A stretch of 38,498 nucleotides of DNA from Flavobacteriaceae bacterium (GCA_018623195.1 JAAZVY010000013.1:1-38498); one strand, 5' to 3'; positions 1 to 6,336 are shown, counted from the first letter of the stretch. Translations and numbers: made by a program. The notes: generated by a model from the letters alone, not told the origin.

Positions 1-417
1 CTTTCTGATGCAAACTTTACGGGTAGTGTGAAAACAGAATTAGTACAAGCGGCTTTCGAGCCTCCGATTCACGATTTTACCATGATGTTTGATGGAGAAG
101 ACTACACCTCGAGTTTGTTGAATGAGGAAAAGGCGATCTTAATAACTTCTTACGACTTTGAATCGGCCTCATTAAACGATTTTGATAAGGTGGTCAATTT
201 TGCCGAGGAGAGAGCAGCGAAAGGGTATGTGATTTACGGTATGACAGCTGCCTCAGATAGTAGCGTAAATAAATTCTATGAAGAATACGGTACGGTAATT
301 CGCTGGTACCAATGTGATCAAACAACGGTGAAAACAATTGTGCGTTCAAACCCTGGGGTGCTTTGGCTGAATCAAGGTTTAATCACTGATAAAAAACATA
401 TAAACGATATCTATTAA
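1..417 (+). CDS. BT_3928/DoxX-family membrane protein, C-terminal fragment
   Basis: The reading frame is open from base 1, so the start lies outside the window; 138 residues and the stop are visible. What remains is a soluble thioredoxin-like tail with no CxxC motif. Its end, KTIVRSNPGVLWLNQG then a K-K-H-x-NDI close, matches my recollection of the C-terminus of the Bacteroidota BT_3928 proteins, which carry an N-terminal DoxX-like four-helix membrane domain. That domain would be upstream and is not seen. Location just before tpiA agrees with the usual Bacteroidota order. The internal GTG at 28 is not the start, since similar proteins are much longer. The biochemical role of the family is unclear. 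tpiA follows after 19 bases on the same strand, so co-transcription is likely. Confidence 0.7.
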   Translation, partial: LSDANFTGSVKTELVQAAFEPPIHDFTMMFDGEDYTSSLLNEEKAILITSYDFESASLNDFDKVVNFAEERAAKGYVIYGMTAASDSSVNKFYEEYGTVIRWYQCDQTTVKTIVRSNPGVLWLNQGLITDKKHINDIY

Positions 418-436
418 TCATCAAATCAAGAATACA

Positions 437-1189
437 ATGAGAACTCCAATCGTAGCAGGTAACTGGAAAATGAACAAGAATCTTAGCGAAACGAAGTCAC
501 TCTTATCAGAGTTAGCTTCAATGAGCTTACCATCAAACGTTGAGGTAGTGGTTGCTCCTTCTTTTGTGGTATTAGAAAGTGCGGTAAACGCTACATCAAA
601 CACAAAGATTGCTGTCGCTGCTCAAAATGTAAATGCTGCTGCAAATGGGGCTTTTACTGGAGAAACCTCACTGGATATGCTTCAATCTATCGGTGTTAAT
701 CAGGTGATTTTAGGTCACTCAGAGCGTCGTGATATTTATGGTGAAACCGATGAAATCATCAATGAAAAAGTACTTCAATCGATTGAAGCTGGTTTTCGCG
801 TAATCTTTTGTTTTGGAGAACAGCTTTCAGAGCGAAAAGATGGTTCTCACTTTGAGGTTGTTTCGAAGCAACTCAGTTCTGGACTAAAAGGAGTGACTGC
901 TGAACAAATGAGTCAAGTGGTTTTAGCTTACGAGCCGGTTTGGGCTATTGGTACCGGAGAAACTGCTTCACCAGAGCAAGCTCAAGAAATGCATGCACAT
1001 ATCAGATCGTTTTTAAGTGACACCTATTCAGCTGAGGTTGCTTCTGGAGTTCGAATTCTTTATGGGGGTAGCGTGAAACCTGGAAATGCGAAGGATCTTT
1101 TCGCAAATCCTGATATTGACGGAGGTCTAATAGGTGGTGCTTCACTCGTGGCGTCAGACTTTTTAGCTATCGTTGCTGCTGCTGAGTAA
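437..1189 (+). CDS. tpiA: Triosephosphate isomerase
   Basis: Interconverts dihydroxyacetone phosphate and glyceraldehyde 3-phosphate in glycolysis and gluconeogenesis, in the cytosol. The 250-residue length is normal. All active-site parts are visible: NWKMN at 9-13 (Lys11), the electrophile His94 in ILGHSERR, the catalytic base Glu166 in AYEPVWAIGTG with the mobile loop 6 after it, and the phosphate-binding ILYGGSV (207-213) and GGLIGGASL (229-237). The ATG at 437 begins MRTPIVAGNWK, the expected N-terminus. There is no Shine-Dalgarno sequence, as usual in Bacteroidota. The stop codon shares its last base with the prmA start (TAATG), which suggests translational coupling. Confidence 0.98.
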   Translation: MRTPIVAGNWKMNKNLSETKSLLSELASMSLPSNVEVVVAPSFVVLESAVNATSNTKIAVAAQNVNAAANGAFTGETSLDMLQSIGVNQVILGHSERRDIYGETDEIINEKVLQSIEAGFRVIFCFGEQLSERKDGSHFEVVSKQLSSGLKGVTAEQMSQVVLAYEPVWAIGTGETASPEQAQEMHAHIRSFLSDTYSAEVASGVRILYGGSVKPGNAKDLFANPDIDGGLIGGASLVASDFLAIVAAAE

Positions 1190-2040
1190 TGAGTACAGAT
1201 CCTATATATTTCGAGCTTACTTTTACGGTTAAGCCTCTAGAGCCTACTCGGGATGTATTGGTAGATGAGCTTTCAGCTTTGCCTTTTGACACCTTCTTAG
1301 AAACCGAAAACGGGGTCAAGGCCTATGTAGATCAATCGCTTTTTAATGCCAACGAACTGAGTGCTGAAGATCACTTTCCTTACAGCAGTGGTATTGCAGA
1401 ATCGATTGAATGGACCATCAGTGAAATTCAACAGGAAAATTGGAACGCTAAATGGGAATCTGATTTTAAGCCTATTGTAGTTGAAGATCGTGTATCGGTG
1501 ATTGCTCCCTTTCATGATTCGATCAAAGCAGATTATGAGTTAGTTATCGAACCAAAGATGAGTTTCGGAACAGGTCATCATCAAACCACGTATCAAATGC
1601 TCGATTTTTTAAGCAAGTTAGATACCCTAGAAAATAAACGGTTGCTCGATATGGGCTGTGGCACGAGTATCTTGGCTATTCTAGCAGCGCTAAAAGGAGC
1701 AAGCTGTGACGCTATAGATATTGACTCTTGGTGTATTGAAAATAGCCTAGAAAATGCGGAGCGAAACAAGGTTTCAATTAATGCATGGCAAGATGATAGT
1801 TGTCAAAAAGCCAAAGGGCCCTATGACATCATCCTTGCTAATATCAATCGTAATATTCTTCTCGATCAGGTATCAGACTATGTAACCAAAATGAGCGCTT
1901 CATCAGAATTATGGGTAAGTGGGTTTTATATCGAAGACCTGCCGCTGATCACCGATGCTTTCTCAGTGCACGGTCTCAGTCTTTTCGAGTCTACAGATTT
2001 AGATCGTTGGGTTGCTGCAAAATTTCGAATTGAAAATTAA
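1189..2040 (+). CDS. prmA: Ribosomal protein L11 methyltransferase
   Basis: SAM-dependent enzyme that methylates lysines and the N-terminus of ribosomal protein L11. It has 283 residues, with the N-terminal substrate-recognition domain at about 1-100 and the Rossmann methyltransferase domain after it. FGTGHHQTT (126-134) is the PrmA-type motif before the SAM site. The SAM glycine motif is DMGCGTS (154-160), where Thr replaces the more usual Gly/Ser. ILANINRNIL (215-224) is the N-x-N catalytic-side motif. It is linked to tpiA upstream and clpS downstream by identical 1-base TAATG overlaps. Loss of PrmA is mild in E. coli, so the tight coupling to clpS probably reflects operon packing rather than a joint reaction. 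Confidence 0.95.
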   Translation: MSTDPIYFELTFTVKPLEPTRDVLVDELSALPFDTFLETENGVKAYVDQSLFNANELSAEDHFPYSSGIAESIEWTISEIQQENWNAKWESDFKPIVVEDRVSVIAPFHDSIKADYELVIEPKMSFGTGHHQTTYQMLDFLSKLDTLENKRLLDMGCGTSILAILAALKGASCDAIDIDSWCIENSLENAERNKVSINAWQDDSCQKAKGPYDIILANINRNILLDQVSDYVTKMSASSELWVSGFYIEDLPLITDAFSVHGLSLFESTDLDRWVAAKFRIEN

Positions 2041-2336
2041 TGACCCGTTTCGTTCATTTTAGTCAAACTGAAGAACAAGCAGATGCAGCGGTTGAAACCC
2101 TAGAAGCCAGTGGTTATGAAATTGTTCTGCACAACGACGATTACAATACATTCGATCATGTCATCGCAATGCTAGTGCGCTATTGTGAGCATACAGAAGA
2201 ACAAGCTCATCAGTGTGCCCTTATTGTTCATTTCAAAGGAAAGTGTTCGGTTAAGCGAGGAGATTACGAGGATTTAAGACCGAGATGTGAAGCGCTTCTA
2301 CAAGCAGGTTTAACCGCTACTATTGAAGAGGCTTAA
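2040..2336 (+). CDS. clpS: ATP-dependent Clp protease adaptor ClpS
   Basis: Adaptor that delivers N-degron substrates to ClpAP-type proteases. It has 98 residues, typical for the family. HNDDYNTFDHVI (31-42) holds the conserved acidic pair that binds the substrate alpha-amino group, and His64 in IVHFKGK corresponds to the second binding-site histidine of E. coli ClpS. By alignment in my head, the hydrophobic gate residue, Met40 in E. coli, is Phe38 here; such a change could alter which N-terminal residues are accepted. The start overlaps the prmA stop by one base. The last four bases overlap the convergent gene at 2333-2869. Confidence 0.95.
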   Translation: MTRFVHFSQTEEQADAAVETLEASGYEIVLHNDDYNTFDHVIAMLVRYCEHTEEQAHQCALIVHFKGKCSVKRGDYEDLRPRCEALLQAGLTATIEEA

Positions 2337-2869
2337 AACTTAAAAAGCTTACCTAATCGATAGAATTTTTTATCGGTTCGGATGCTATTATTAACCACAT
2401 ATCCGCGAACTTCAATCAACTTGACATAAAGTGTTGTTCCTTTTGTAATAGTTCGCTTAAAGCTATCTGCGGCAATTAAATTCTCTCCGTTTCTCTCCAT
2501 CATTTGAAGACTACGTGCGCTTCTGCTTTCTATTGTCGGTGAATATCGTAGTGAAAAGGTTTTACTGCCTGAATGTCCGCCAAAAGTATATTCCCCCACA
2601 ATTTCATAAACGACTTCTAGGGAGTGCTCATTGCAATTTAAGCAGTCAAGGTATTTAGGTGCATACTTAAAGCGGGTCTCTGAATCTTCGATAAGTTTTT
2701 CAATTCCAGAAACATTAATTGTGGTCTCTGCATCGCTTTGAACGATAGTGATTCCTAATTCTTTTAATGGATCAGCTGATTTTGTGTTTTTTCCTGTAAA
2801 GCTTTGGGCGGTTGCTAGTGAGGATACTAACAAGGCGAAAAATAGCGCGGCTGTTTTCGTGAGTTTCAT
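2333..2869 (-). CDS. Hypothetical secreted protein
   Basis: I do not recognise this 178-residue protein. It starts with a clear Sec signal peptide (MKLTKTAALFFALLVSSLATAQ, cleavage expected near Ala21-Gln22), so it should be periplasmic or exported. The mature part looks like a small mixed alpha/beta domain with many short strands. One C-x-x-C pair (Cys76, Cys79) could form a disulphide or bind metal. No catalytic motif stands out and no lipobox is present. It stands alone on the minus strand, convergent with clpS and divergent from the channel gene at 2926, which leaves 56 bases for both promoters; I saw no convincing TAnnTTTG box there. It may be a lineage-specific protein. Confidence 0.75.
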   Translation of the reverse strand: MKLTKTAALFFALLVSSLATAQSFTGKNTKSADPLKELGITIVQSDAETTINVSGIEKLIEDSETRFKYAPKYLDCLNCNEHSLEVVYEIVGEYTFGGHSGSKTFSLRYSPTIESRSARSLQMMERNGENLIAADSFKRTITKGTTLYVKLIEVRGYVVNNSIRTDKKFYRLGKLFKF

Positions 2870-2925
2870 TACCGAAAATTAGTGAATATATCTATGGTGT
2901 TGGAGCAAAAACTTATATTGCTAAT

Positions 2926-4002
2926 ATGTTTTTACGACAACTATTAGGGCTCTTTTTGCTTCTTATGATGGTTTCGTGCGTTGAGCAAGATTATCAAGAA
3001 AGTGAATTAAGTAAGATTCAGACTAAATCGATTAAGGAACATCCGTATTGGAGTAGGGTTTATTCATTTAGAGATCCCGATTTGGTTCAACTAGATATCC
3101 CTGTAGAGCTATCGTTTGAGTTCGTACTTGAAGATCTTCTGTCCTTTGAAACCAACAAGCCTAACTATATTATTAAATCGAGTTTATACGCTTACCACAA
3201 TAAAGAGGTAGCCTATGAGCTTAATGATGGAGACACCCTTTACTTAATGCCTGAGCGAAAGAATTTATTTCGTGTGGTTCATCCTGAAAATTCTTATCTC
3301 AAACAAACTCCTTGGAATTATGATGGGACTTTCGAAGGTGAGGCTCAGTTTTCTAAGTATCTAGAAACCGAGATGTATCACAATTGGGATATGACGAGAT
3401 ATCCGTTTGACGTTCAAAAGGTAACCTTGAGAATCGAATCATTACAGGACAGTTCCCTAGTTCGGATTCGTGATTCGAAAGTATTTCCACCGAATTTTTC
3501 TGGAGTTCGAAATTTGCGCAGAGGTTTTGTGATCGATACGATTTTATTCAATGAAACCTTTGAAGAAACTACTATTTATGACGAAGACCTCGGTAGGGCT
3601 GAGGTTCGTAGTATCGGAGAGTTCCATATGATGATTTCTCGCAAGAATTCATGGCTCTTTTTGAAACTATTTTCAGGAGGCCTTATCGCAATGTTTATCT
3701 CTTGGTTATCATTCTTTATTACTAAGGATGAATTTGAATCGCGAATTGAACTTTCAATAGGTTCTATTATTGCGGTAGTAGGTAATAAATACTTTGTTGA
3801 CTCTGCGATTAGCAGTGAAATATTAACAGTAGCCGATGTGATGAATAATCTATTCATCTTGTTAGTGGTAATCAACACGTTTTATATCGTTTATGTACAA
3901 CGAAATGGAGATGATAAGTGGTGGTTAAAGCCTGTATCAATGTTTGTGATTACGCTCATGGTCTTTGTGTTAGCAACCACAGCTACACTCTTAGTTGCTT
4001 AA
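2926..4002 (+). CDS. Pentameric ligand-gated ion channel homologue with lipoprotein signal
   Basis: This 358-residue protein has the Cys-loop receptor layout: a beta-rich extracytoplasmic domain (about 30-235) and four membrane helices (about 243-263, 273-295, 303-323, 337-357). The loop W-D-x-T-RYPFDVQ (Y159-Q164) matches the Pro-loop of GLIC/ELIC without flanking cysteines, as in bacterial members. MISRK (236-240) precedes M1, and FISW in M1 is also found in GLIC. The M2 stretch ESRIELSIGSIIAVV aligns with GLIC M2, keeping a Glu at the -2' selectivity position and Ile at 9'; it has Glu at 2' and Gly at 6'. Unusually, residues 1-18 end in M-V-S-C, a plausible lipobox with Cys18. Ligand and ion are unknown. 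It heads the row of small genes at 4039-4806 and may be co-transcribed with them. I am fairly sure of the fold, less so of lipidation. Confidence 0.78.
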   Translation: MFLRQLLGLFLLLMMVSCVEQDYQESELSKIQTKSIKEHPYWSRVYSFRDPDLVQLDIPVELSFEFVLEDLLSFETNKPNYIIKSSLYAYHNKEVAYELNDGDTLYLMPERKNLFRVVHPENSYLKQTPWNYDGTFEGEAQFSKYLETEMYHNWDMTRYPFDVQKVTLRIESLQDSSLVRIRDSKVFPPNFSGVRNLRRGFVIDTILFNETFEETTIYDEDLGRAEVRSIGEFHMMISRKNSWLFLKLFSGGLIAMFISWLSFFITKDEFESRIELSIGSIIAVVGNKYFVDSAISSEILTVADVMNNLFILLVVINTFYIVYVQRNGDDKWWLKPVSMFVITLMVFVLATTATLLVA

Positions 4003-4038
4003 TATTTAGTAACTTCAAAGAACCTTAATCAATAACTT

Positions 4039-4203
4039 ATGGAGCAGTATTCGTTCACCAAAAAGGGAATGGATCGTCTAATTCCCTTTCGATTCAAGAT
4101 TAATTACTGGTTGTTGCAGAAACTAGGCTTATTTGGATTCGCTTTTTTAGCCTTTGTCTGGGGAGTTATTTGTACGCTGATTGTACTTGAGATTATGTAT
4201 TGA
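4039..4203 (+). CDS. Small single-helix membrane protein (54 aa)
   Basis: The ATG at 4039 opens a 54-residue frame ending in TGA at 4201. It has a basic, aromatic-rich N-terminal half (MEQYSFTKKGMDRLIPFRFK), then one hydrophobic helix at about 29-51 (KLGLFGFAFLAFVWGVICTL) and a short end, LEIMY. Positive charges before the helix predict an N-in orientation. I recognise no family. It lies 36 bases after the channel gene on the same strand and 42 bases before the next small frame, so it could be part of one transcript. Codon use resembles its neighbours. Evidence for translation is only the intact frame, the hydrophobic pattern and the context. Confidence 0.5.
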   Translation: MEQYSFTKKGMDRLIPFRFKINYWLLQKLGLFGFAFLAFVWGVICTLIVLEIMY

Positions 4204-4245
4204 GTGTCTTGATTTTTAACAAAATTGAGGTTGTAATTTAAAGCA

Positions 4246-4371
4246 ATGTTTATGAATGCATTTTTAGAATGGAGGAGAAATTTTATGGTTTCAAATCCTA
4301 ATCTCTCTGGTTTTATTGCCTTTTTGAAAGGTGTGATTTTGACAATTATCTTTTACGAATACTTTGCATGA
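4246..4371 (+). CDS. Small membrane protein (41 aa), first of a coupled pair
   Basis: A 41-residue frame from ATG 4246 to TGA 4371; an alternative ATG two codons later would give 39 residues. It reads as a basic amphipathic start (NAFLEWRRNFM) followed by one hydrophobic helix (about 20-40, LSGFIAFLKGVILTIIFYEYF). No family is recognised. Its stop overlaps the start of the next frame in an ATGA arrangement (4368-4371), a strong hint that both are translated and coupled. The same organisation of a short membrane protein overlapping a micro-lipoprotein recurs at 4493-4806. The function is unknown. Confidence 0.5.
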   Translation: MFMNAFLEWRRNFMVSNPNLSGFIAFLKGVILTIIFYEYFA

Positions 4372-4484
4372 GATTTTCTTTTCTCTTTTTAGTTCTTGTA
4401 TTCGGATCGTGCGTAAAGGATGACAAATGTTATGATTTTGTTGCAGGTCAAACATACGAAGTGCCTTGTGATTCTCAAGAATAG
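4368..4484 (+). CDS. Micro-lipoprotein (38 aa)
   Basis: The ATG at 4368 overlaps the preceding stop by 4 bases. The 38-residue product has a compact lipoprotein signal: MRFSFLFLVLVFGSC, with lipobox F-G-S-C and the modified Cys at 15. The mature chain would be only 24 residues (starting C-V-K-D-D-K) and contains two more cysteines, Cys21 and Cys34. The acid-rich start after the lipid Cys is reminiscent of export signals on Bacteroidota surface lipoproteins, but this is inference. No family is recognised. Eight bases separate it from the next gene at 4493. Confidence 0.5.
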   Translation: MRFSFLFLVLVFGSCVKDDKCYDFVAGQTYEVPCDSQE

Positions 4485-4492
4485 GTGATGAT

Positions 4493-4690
4493 ATGAGTAA
4501 GAAGAATTTGATTGTAGTCTCTTTAATCTGTTGGGGTAATATTGGACTCTTTTACCTGCTGTATTTGTTAAAATTTGAGCCCGTTTTAGTTGGTGTACTT
4601 AGAGAGCTTACTTTGATTCCGTCATTTATAGGTGGAATCATTTGTGTTGTATTGCTAATCTATATTTTGTTCAAAGAGAAGTTGACATGA
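4493..4690 (+). CDS. Small two-helix membrane protein (65 aa)
   Basis: A 65-residue protein with two predicted membrane helices, about 5-26 (NLIVVSLICWGNIGLFYLL) and 37-59 (ending IICVVLLIYILF), joined by a short loop around FEPVLVGVLREL. A basic N-terminus (MSKKN) and basic end (KEKLT) suggest both termini face the cytoplasm. No family recognised. Its TGA overlaps the ATG of the following cysteine-rich lipoprotein (ATGA at 4687-4690), the same coupling as in the 4246/4368 pair. Confidence 0.6.
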   Translation: MSKKNLIVVSLICWGNIGLFYLLYLLKFEPVLVGVLRELTLIPSFIGGIICVVLLIYILFKEKLT

Positions 4691-4806
4691 GATTAAAGGT
4701 GATTTTAGGTGTACTGTTGATGTTAATTTCTTGTGAGAAGTATCCTGAGGAGGAATGCATCTGCGATTGCCCCGCTGCAGATGAGACCTGTAATTGTCCT
4801 TGTTAA
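4687..4806 (+). CDS. Cysteine-rich micro-lipoprotein (39 aa)
   Basis: A 39-residue frame starting inside the previous stop (ATGA). The signal MRLKVILGVLLMLISC has lipobox L-I-S-C with the lipid-bearing Cys16. The mature 24 residues hold six further cysteines arranged as two identical triplets: C24-x-C26-x-C28 and C35-x-C37-x-C39, separated by six residues, and acidic residues precede the first triplet (YPEEE). Such a pattern would suit metal or cluster binding, or several disulphides, on a membrane-anchored peptide. I know no family with this exact layout. The sequence before the second triplet is PAADET. Confidence 0.55.
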   Translation: MRLKVILGVLLMLISCEKYPEEECICDCPAADETCNCPC

Positions 4807-4876
4807 GGGATGTTTACAAGCAGATGAGGATTACCCTTGACTGCGTCTCGGGTTTTCCTTTGTGCTCCGTAGTCTA

Positions 4877-5004
4877 AATCAAGAAAAAACAGTCGCTGCT
4901 GCGCTGCCCCTTTTTTTATGCCCTTTTTCCTTGCACAAGCAAGCTTGCGACGGAAACAGGCATAAAAAAACTGGCACCCTAAGGATGCCAGTTTTTTCTT
5001 GATT
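4877..5004. repeat. Nested inverted repeats beside tRNA-Arg
   Basis: Three sets of arms are nested. The outer arms are a perfect 14-base inverted repeat (AATCAAGAAAAAAC at 4877-4890, complement at 4991-5004). Inside them is a perfect 12-base pair (TTTTTTTATGCC at 4911-4922, complement at 4959-4970), and then a 5-base pair (4926-4930 with 4952-4956) enclosing the 10-base palindrome GCAAGCTTGC (4939-4948). The right outer arm also forms part of the terminator at 4965-4997, so two alternative foldings compete. No target-site duplication was found. It could be a decayed palindromic element or a complex tRNA 3' region. Confidence 0.65.
4965..4997. terminator. Bidirectional intrinsic terminator between small-gene row and tRNA-Arg
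   Basis: Perfect 12-base arms AAAAAACTGGCA (4965-4976) and TGCCAGTTTTTT (4986-4997) flank a 9-base loop. A run of six or more T follows the GC part in either direction. It lies 14 bases past the 3' end of tRNA-Arg on the minus strand and also closes the plus-strand small genes. Confidence 0.8.
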
Positions 5005-5010
5005 CTTAAG

Positions 5011-5084
5011 TGACCTCGGCAGGATTCAAACCTGCAACCTTCTGAGCCGTAATCAGATGCGCTATTCAGTTGCGCCACGAGGCC
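5011..5084 (-). tRNA. tRNA-Arg (anticodon ACG)
   Basis: Read on the minus strand, 74 nt fold into a cloverleaf. The acceptor stem GGCCTCG pairs with CGAGGTC (one G-T pair), followed by discriminator A; CCA is not encoded. The D-arm is GCGC...GCGC, and the anticodon arm CTGA-TTACGGC-TCAG presents ACG, which reads CGU/C/A after deamination. The T-arm is GCAGG-TTTGAAT-CCTGC. A promoter sits immediately upstream and a terminator downstream, so it is transcribed alone. Confidence 0.96.
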
Positions 5085-5096
5085 GATTATGGGGTG

Positions 5097-5127
5097 CAAA
5101 TATAGCCGATATTATCAAATTGCCAAA
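5097..5127 (-). promoter_or_regulatory. Bacteroidota-type promoter of tRNA-Arg
   Basis: On the minus strand a minus-33 TTTG (complement at 5124-5127) is followed after exactly 19 bases by a minus-7 TATATTTG (complement at 5097-5104). This is the Bacteroidota sigma-A pattern TTTG-N19-TAnnTTTG, placed 12 bases before the tRNA 5' end. It is the best full promoter match in the window. Confidence 0.75.
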
Positions 5128-5367
5128 GGCTTTATCGATTTTCGACAGATTGTTTTAAACGATGTATTTATTGTTTAATCAATAGCTCTTGTAGTTACAT
5201 AGTATCGGTAGGCGATCAGTAACTTCTGCGTATTTGAGGCTTTGGCTAAATCTACTCTTCTCCTGCTAAGTGAGGGTAGGAGTAATCGGTTTATCCTAGC
5301 GAGTATTTGAAAAAAATTCTTTTTCATATCCGTTGTTTCATGCTGCTTAAGATAAGGCGAAGAAAAC

Positions 5368-5375
5368 TATCTTTG
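5368..5375 (+). promoter_or_regulatory. Minus-7 box next to the exchanger start codon
   Basis: TATCTTTG fits TAnnTTTG but ends only four bases before the ATG at 5380; transcription would begin at about the start codon, giving a leaderless mRNA. No good minus-33 TTG is found. The rest of 5128-5367 is AT-rich, with a short imperfect hairpin at about 5252-5286 and no recognised RNA gene or riboswitch. Confidence 0.35.
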
Positions 5376-5379
5376 GTGC

Positions 5380-6321
5380 ATGACGCAAATTCTTTTGTTG
5401 CTAGGAGGGTTGGCCCTACTAATTTTTGGTGGCAACGCCTTACTAAAGTCTTCGGTTTCAATTTCCCTTAAGTTGTCTATTCCTAAAATAATTGTTGGGA
5501 TGACGGTGGTTTCTTTCGCTACCTCTTTACCTGAATTAGTGGTTAGCTTGAAGGCCGCACTTGCGGGTAATCCTGATTTAGCATTAGGTAATGTGGTTGG
5601 CTCTAATGCGGCTAACATTGGCTTAGTGCTTGGGGTCACACTGCTCTTTGGGTCTATGGAGGTTACCTCATCCTTTTATAGAATTGATTGGCCTGTGATG
5701 ATGGTTGCCACATTGATGTTATTAGGTTTTCTGTATTTTGACGGAGTACTCTCGCGTGTAGAAGGGGGAGTTTTTGTTTTTGTAATGATTGCCTTTTTGT
5801 GGTGGCTTCTCAAAATGAAATCAGGTCCCGCTGTTGTTGATGAGCTCCCCAGTGATGACGAGATATTGTCGATGCCTATAACACTTTTCTATCTGGTTGC
5901 CGGAGGTGTAGGTCTTTGGTTAGGCTCAGAGTGGCTTGTGGAGTCGGCTGTAAGTATTGCAGAAGATTTAGGAGTGAGTGACCGTGTAATTGGAATTACA
6001 GTGGTTTCTATAGGGACTAGTATTCCAGAGCTAGCTGCTTCTATTATTGCGGTCATTAAGAAGGAGAAGGCGATTTCACTGGGCAACTTGATTGGTTCGA
6101 ACATCTTTAATATCATGTCGGTATTGGGAATTACTGCGATTGTGAGCCCAATCACAGTAATTGATCAAGGGTTCATTACTAACGATTTATTCTTCATGAC
6201 TTTTATTTCCTTTGTGCTTTTTCCTTTAGTATTTGCTCCGAGTAAAATGAAATTGACCTGGAAGGAAGGATTGGTACTTCTCTCCATCTATGGAGCTTTC
6301 GTGTACAAAGTGATTCTTTAA
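5380..6321 (+). CDS. Calcium/sodium antiporter, CaCA family (YrbG-like)
   Basis: Inner-membrane exchanger of the Ca2+:cation antiporter superfamily, expected to extrude Ca2+ in exchange for Na+ (possibly K+-dependent). The 313 residues form about ten membrane helices with two inverted alpha-repeats. Alpha-1 has GMTVVSFATSLPELVVS (40-56, Glu52) and GNVVGSN (70-76). Alpha-2 has GITVVSIGTSIPELAAS (205-221, Glu217) and GNLIGSN (235-241). The paired glutamates and Asn/Ser residues are the ion ligands in this family. A hydrophilic loop of about 147-165 (DELPSDDE) separates the halves. The ATG at 5380 gives the expected N-terminus directly into helix 1. It is monocistronic and convergent with glnA across a shared terminator. 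Confidence 0.93.
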   Translation: MTQILLLLGGLALLIFGGNALLKSSVSISLKLSIPKIIVGMTVVSFATSLPELVVSLKAALAGNPDLALGNVVGSNAANIGLVLGVTLLFGSMEVTSSFYRIDWPVMMVATLMLLGFLYFDGVLSRVEGGVFVFVMIAFLWWLLKMKSGPAVVDELPSDDEILSMPITLFYLVAGGVGLWLGSEWLVESAVSIAEDLGVSDRVIGITVVSIGTSIPELAASIIAVIKKEKAISLGNLIGSNIFNIMSVLGITAIVSPITVIDQGFITNDLFFMTFISFVLFPLVFAPSKMKLTWKEGLVLLSIYGAFVYKVIL

Positions 6322-6336
6322 TTGAATAATCAAGAG

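Noticed and set aside
3576-3878. A 100-codon open frame on the minus strand inside the channel gene
   Set aside because: Antisense shadow of the membrane-helix region; no start context or protein features.
4803-5099. A 98-codon open frame on the minus strand
   Set aside because: It runs through tRNA-Arg, its promoter and the nested repeats; the translation has no protein-like pattern and it is explained by the RNA gene.
5252-5286. Riboswitch-like hairpin upstream of the exchanger
   Set aside because: Pairings are short and ambiguous (CTCCT/AGGAG or TACTC/GAGTA), no known riboswitch core was found, and the minus-7 box lies downstream of it.
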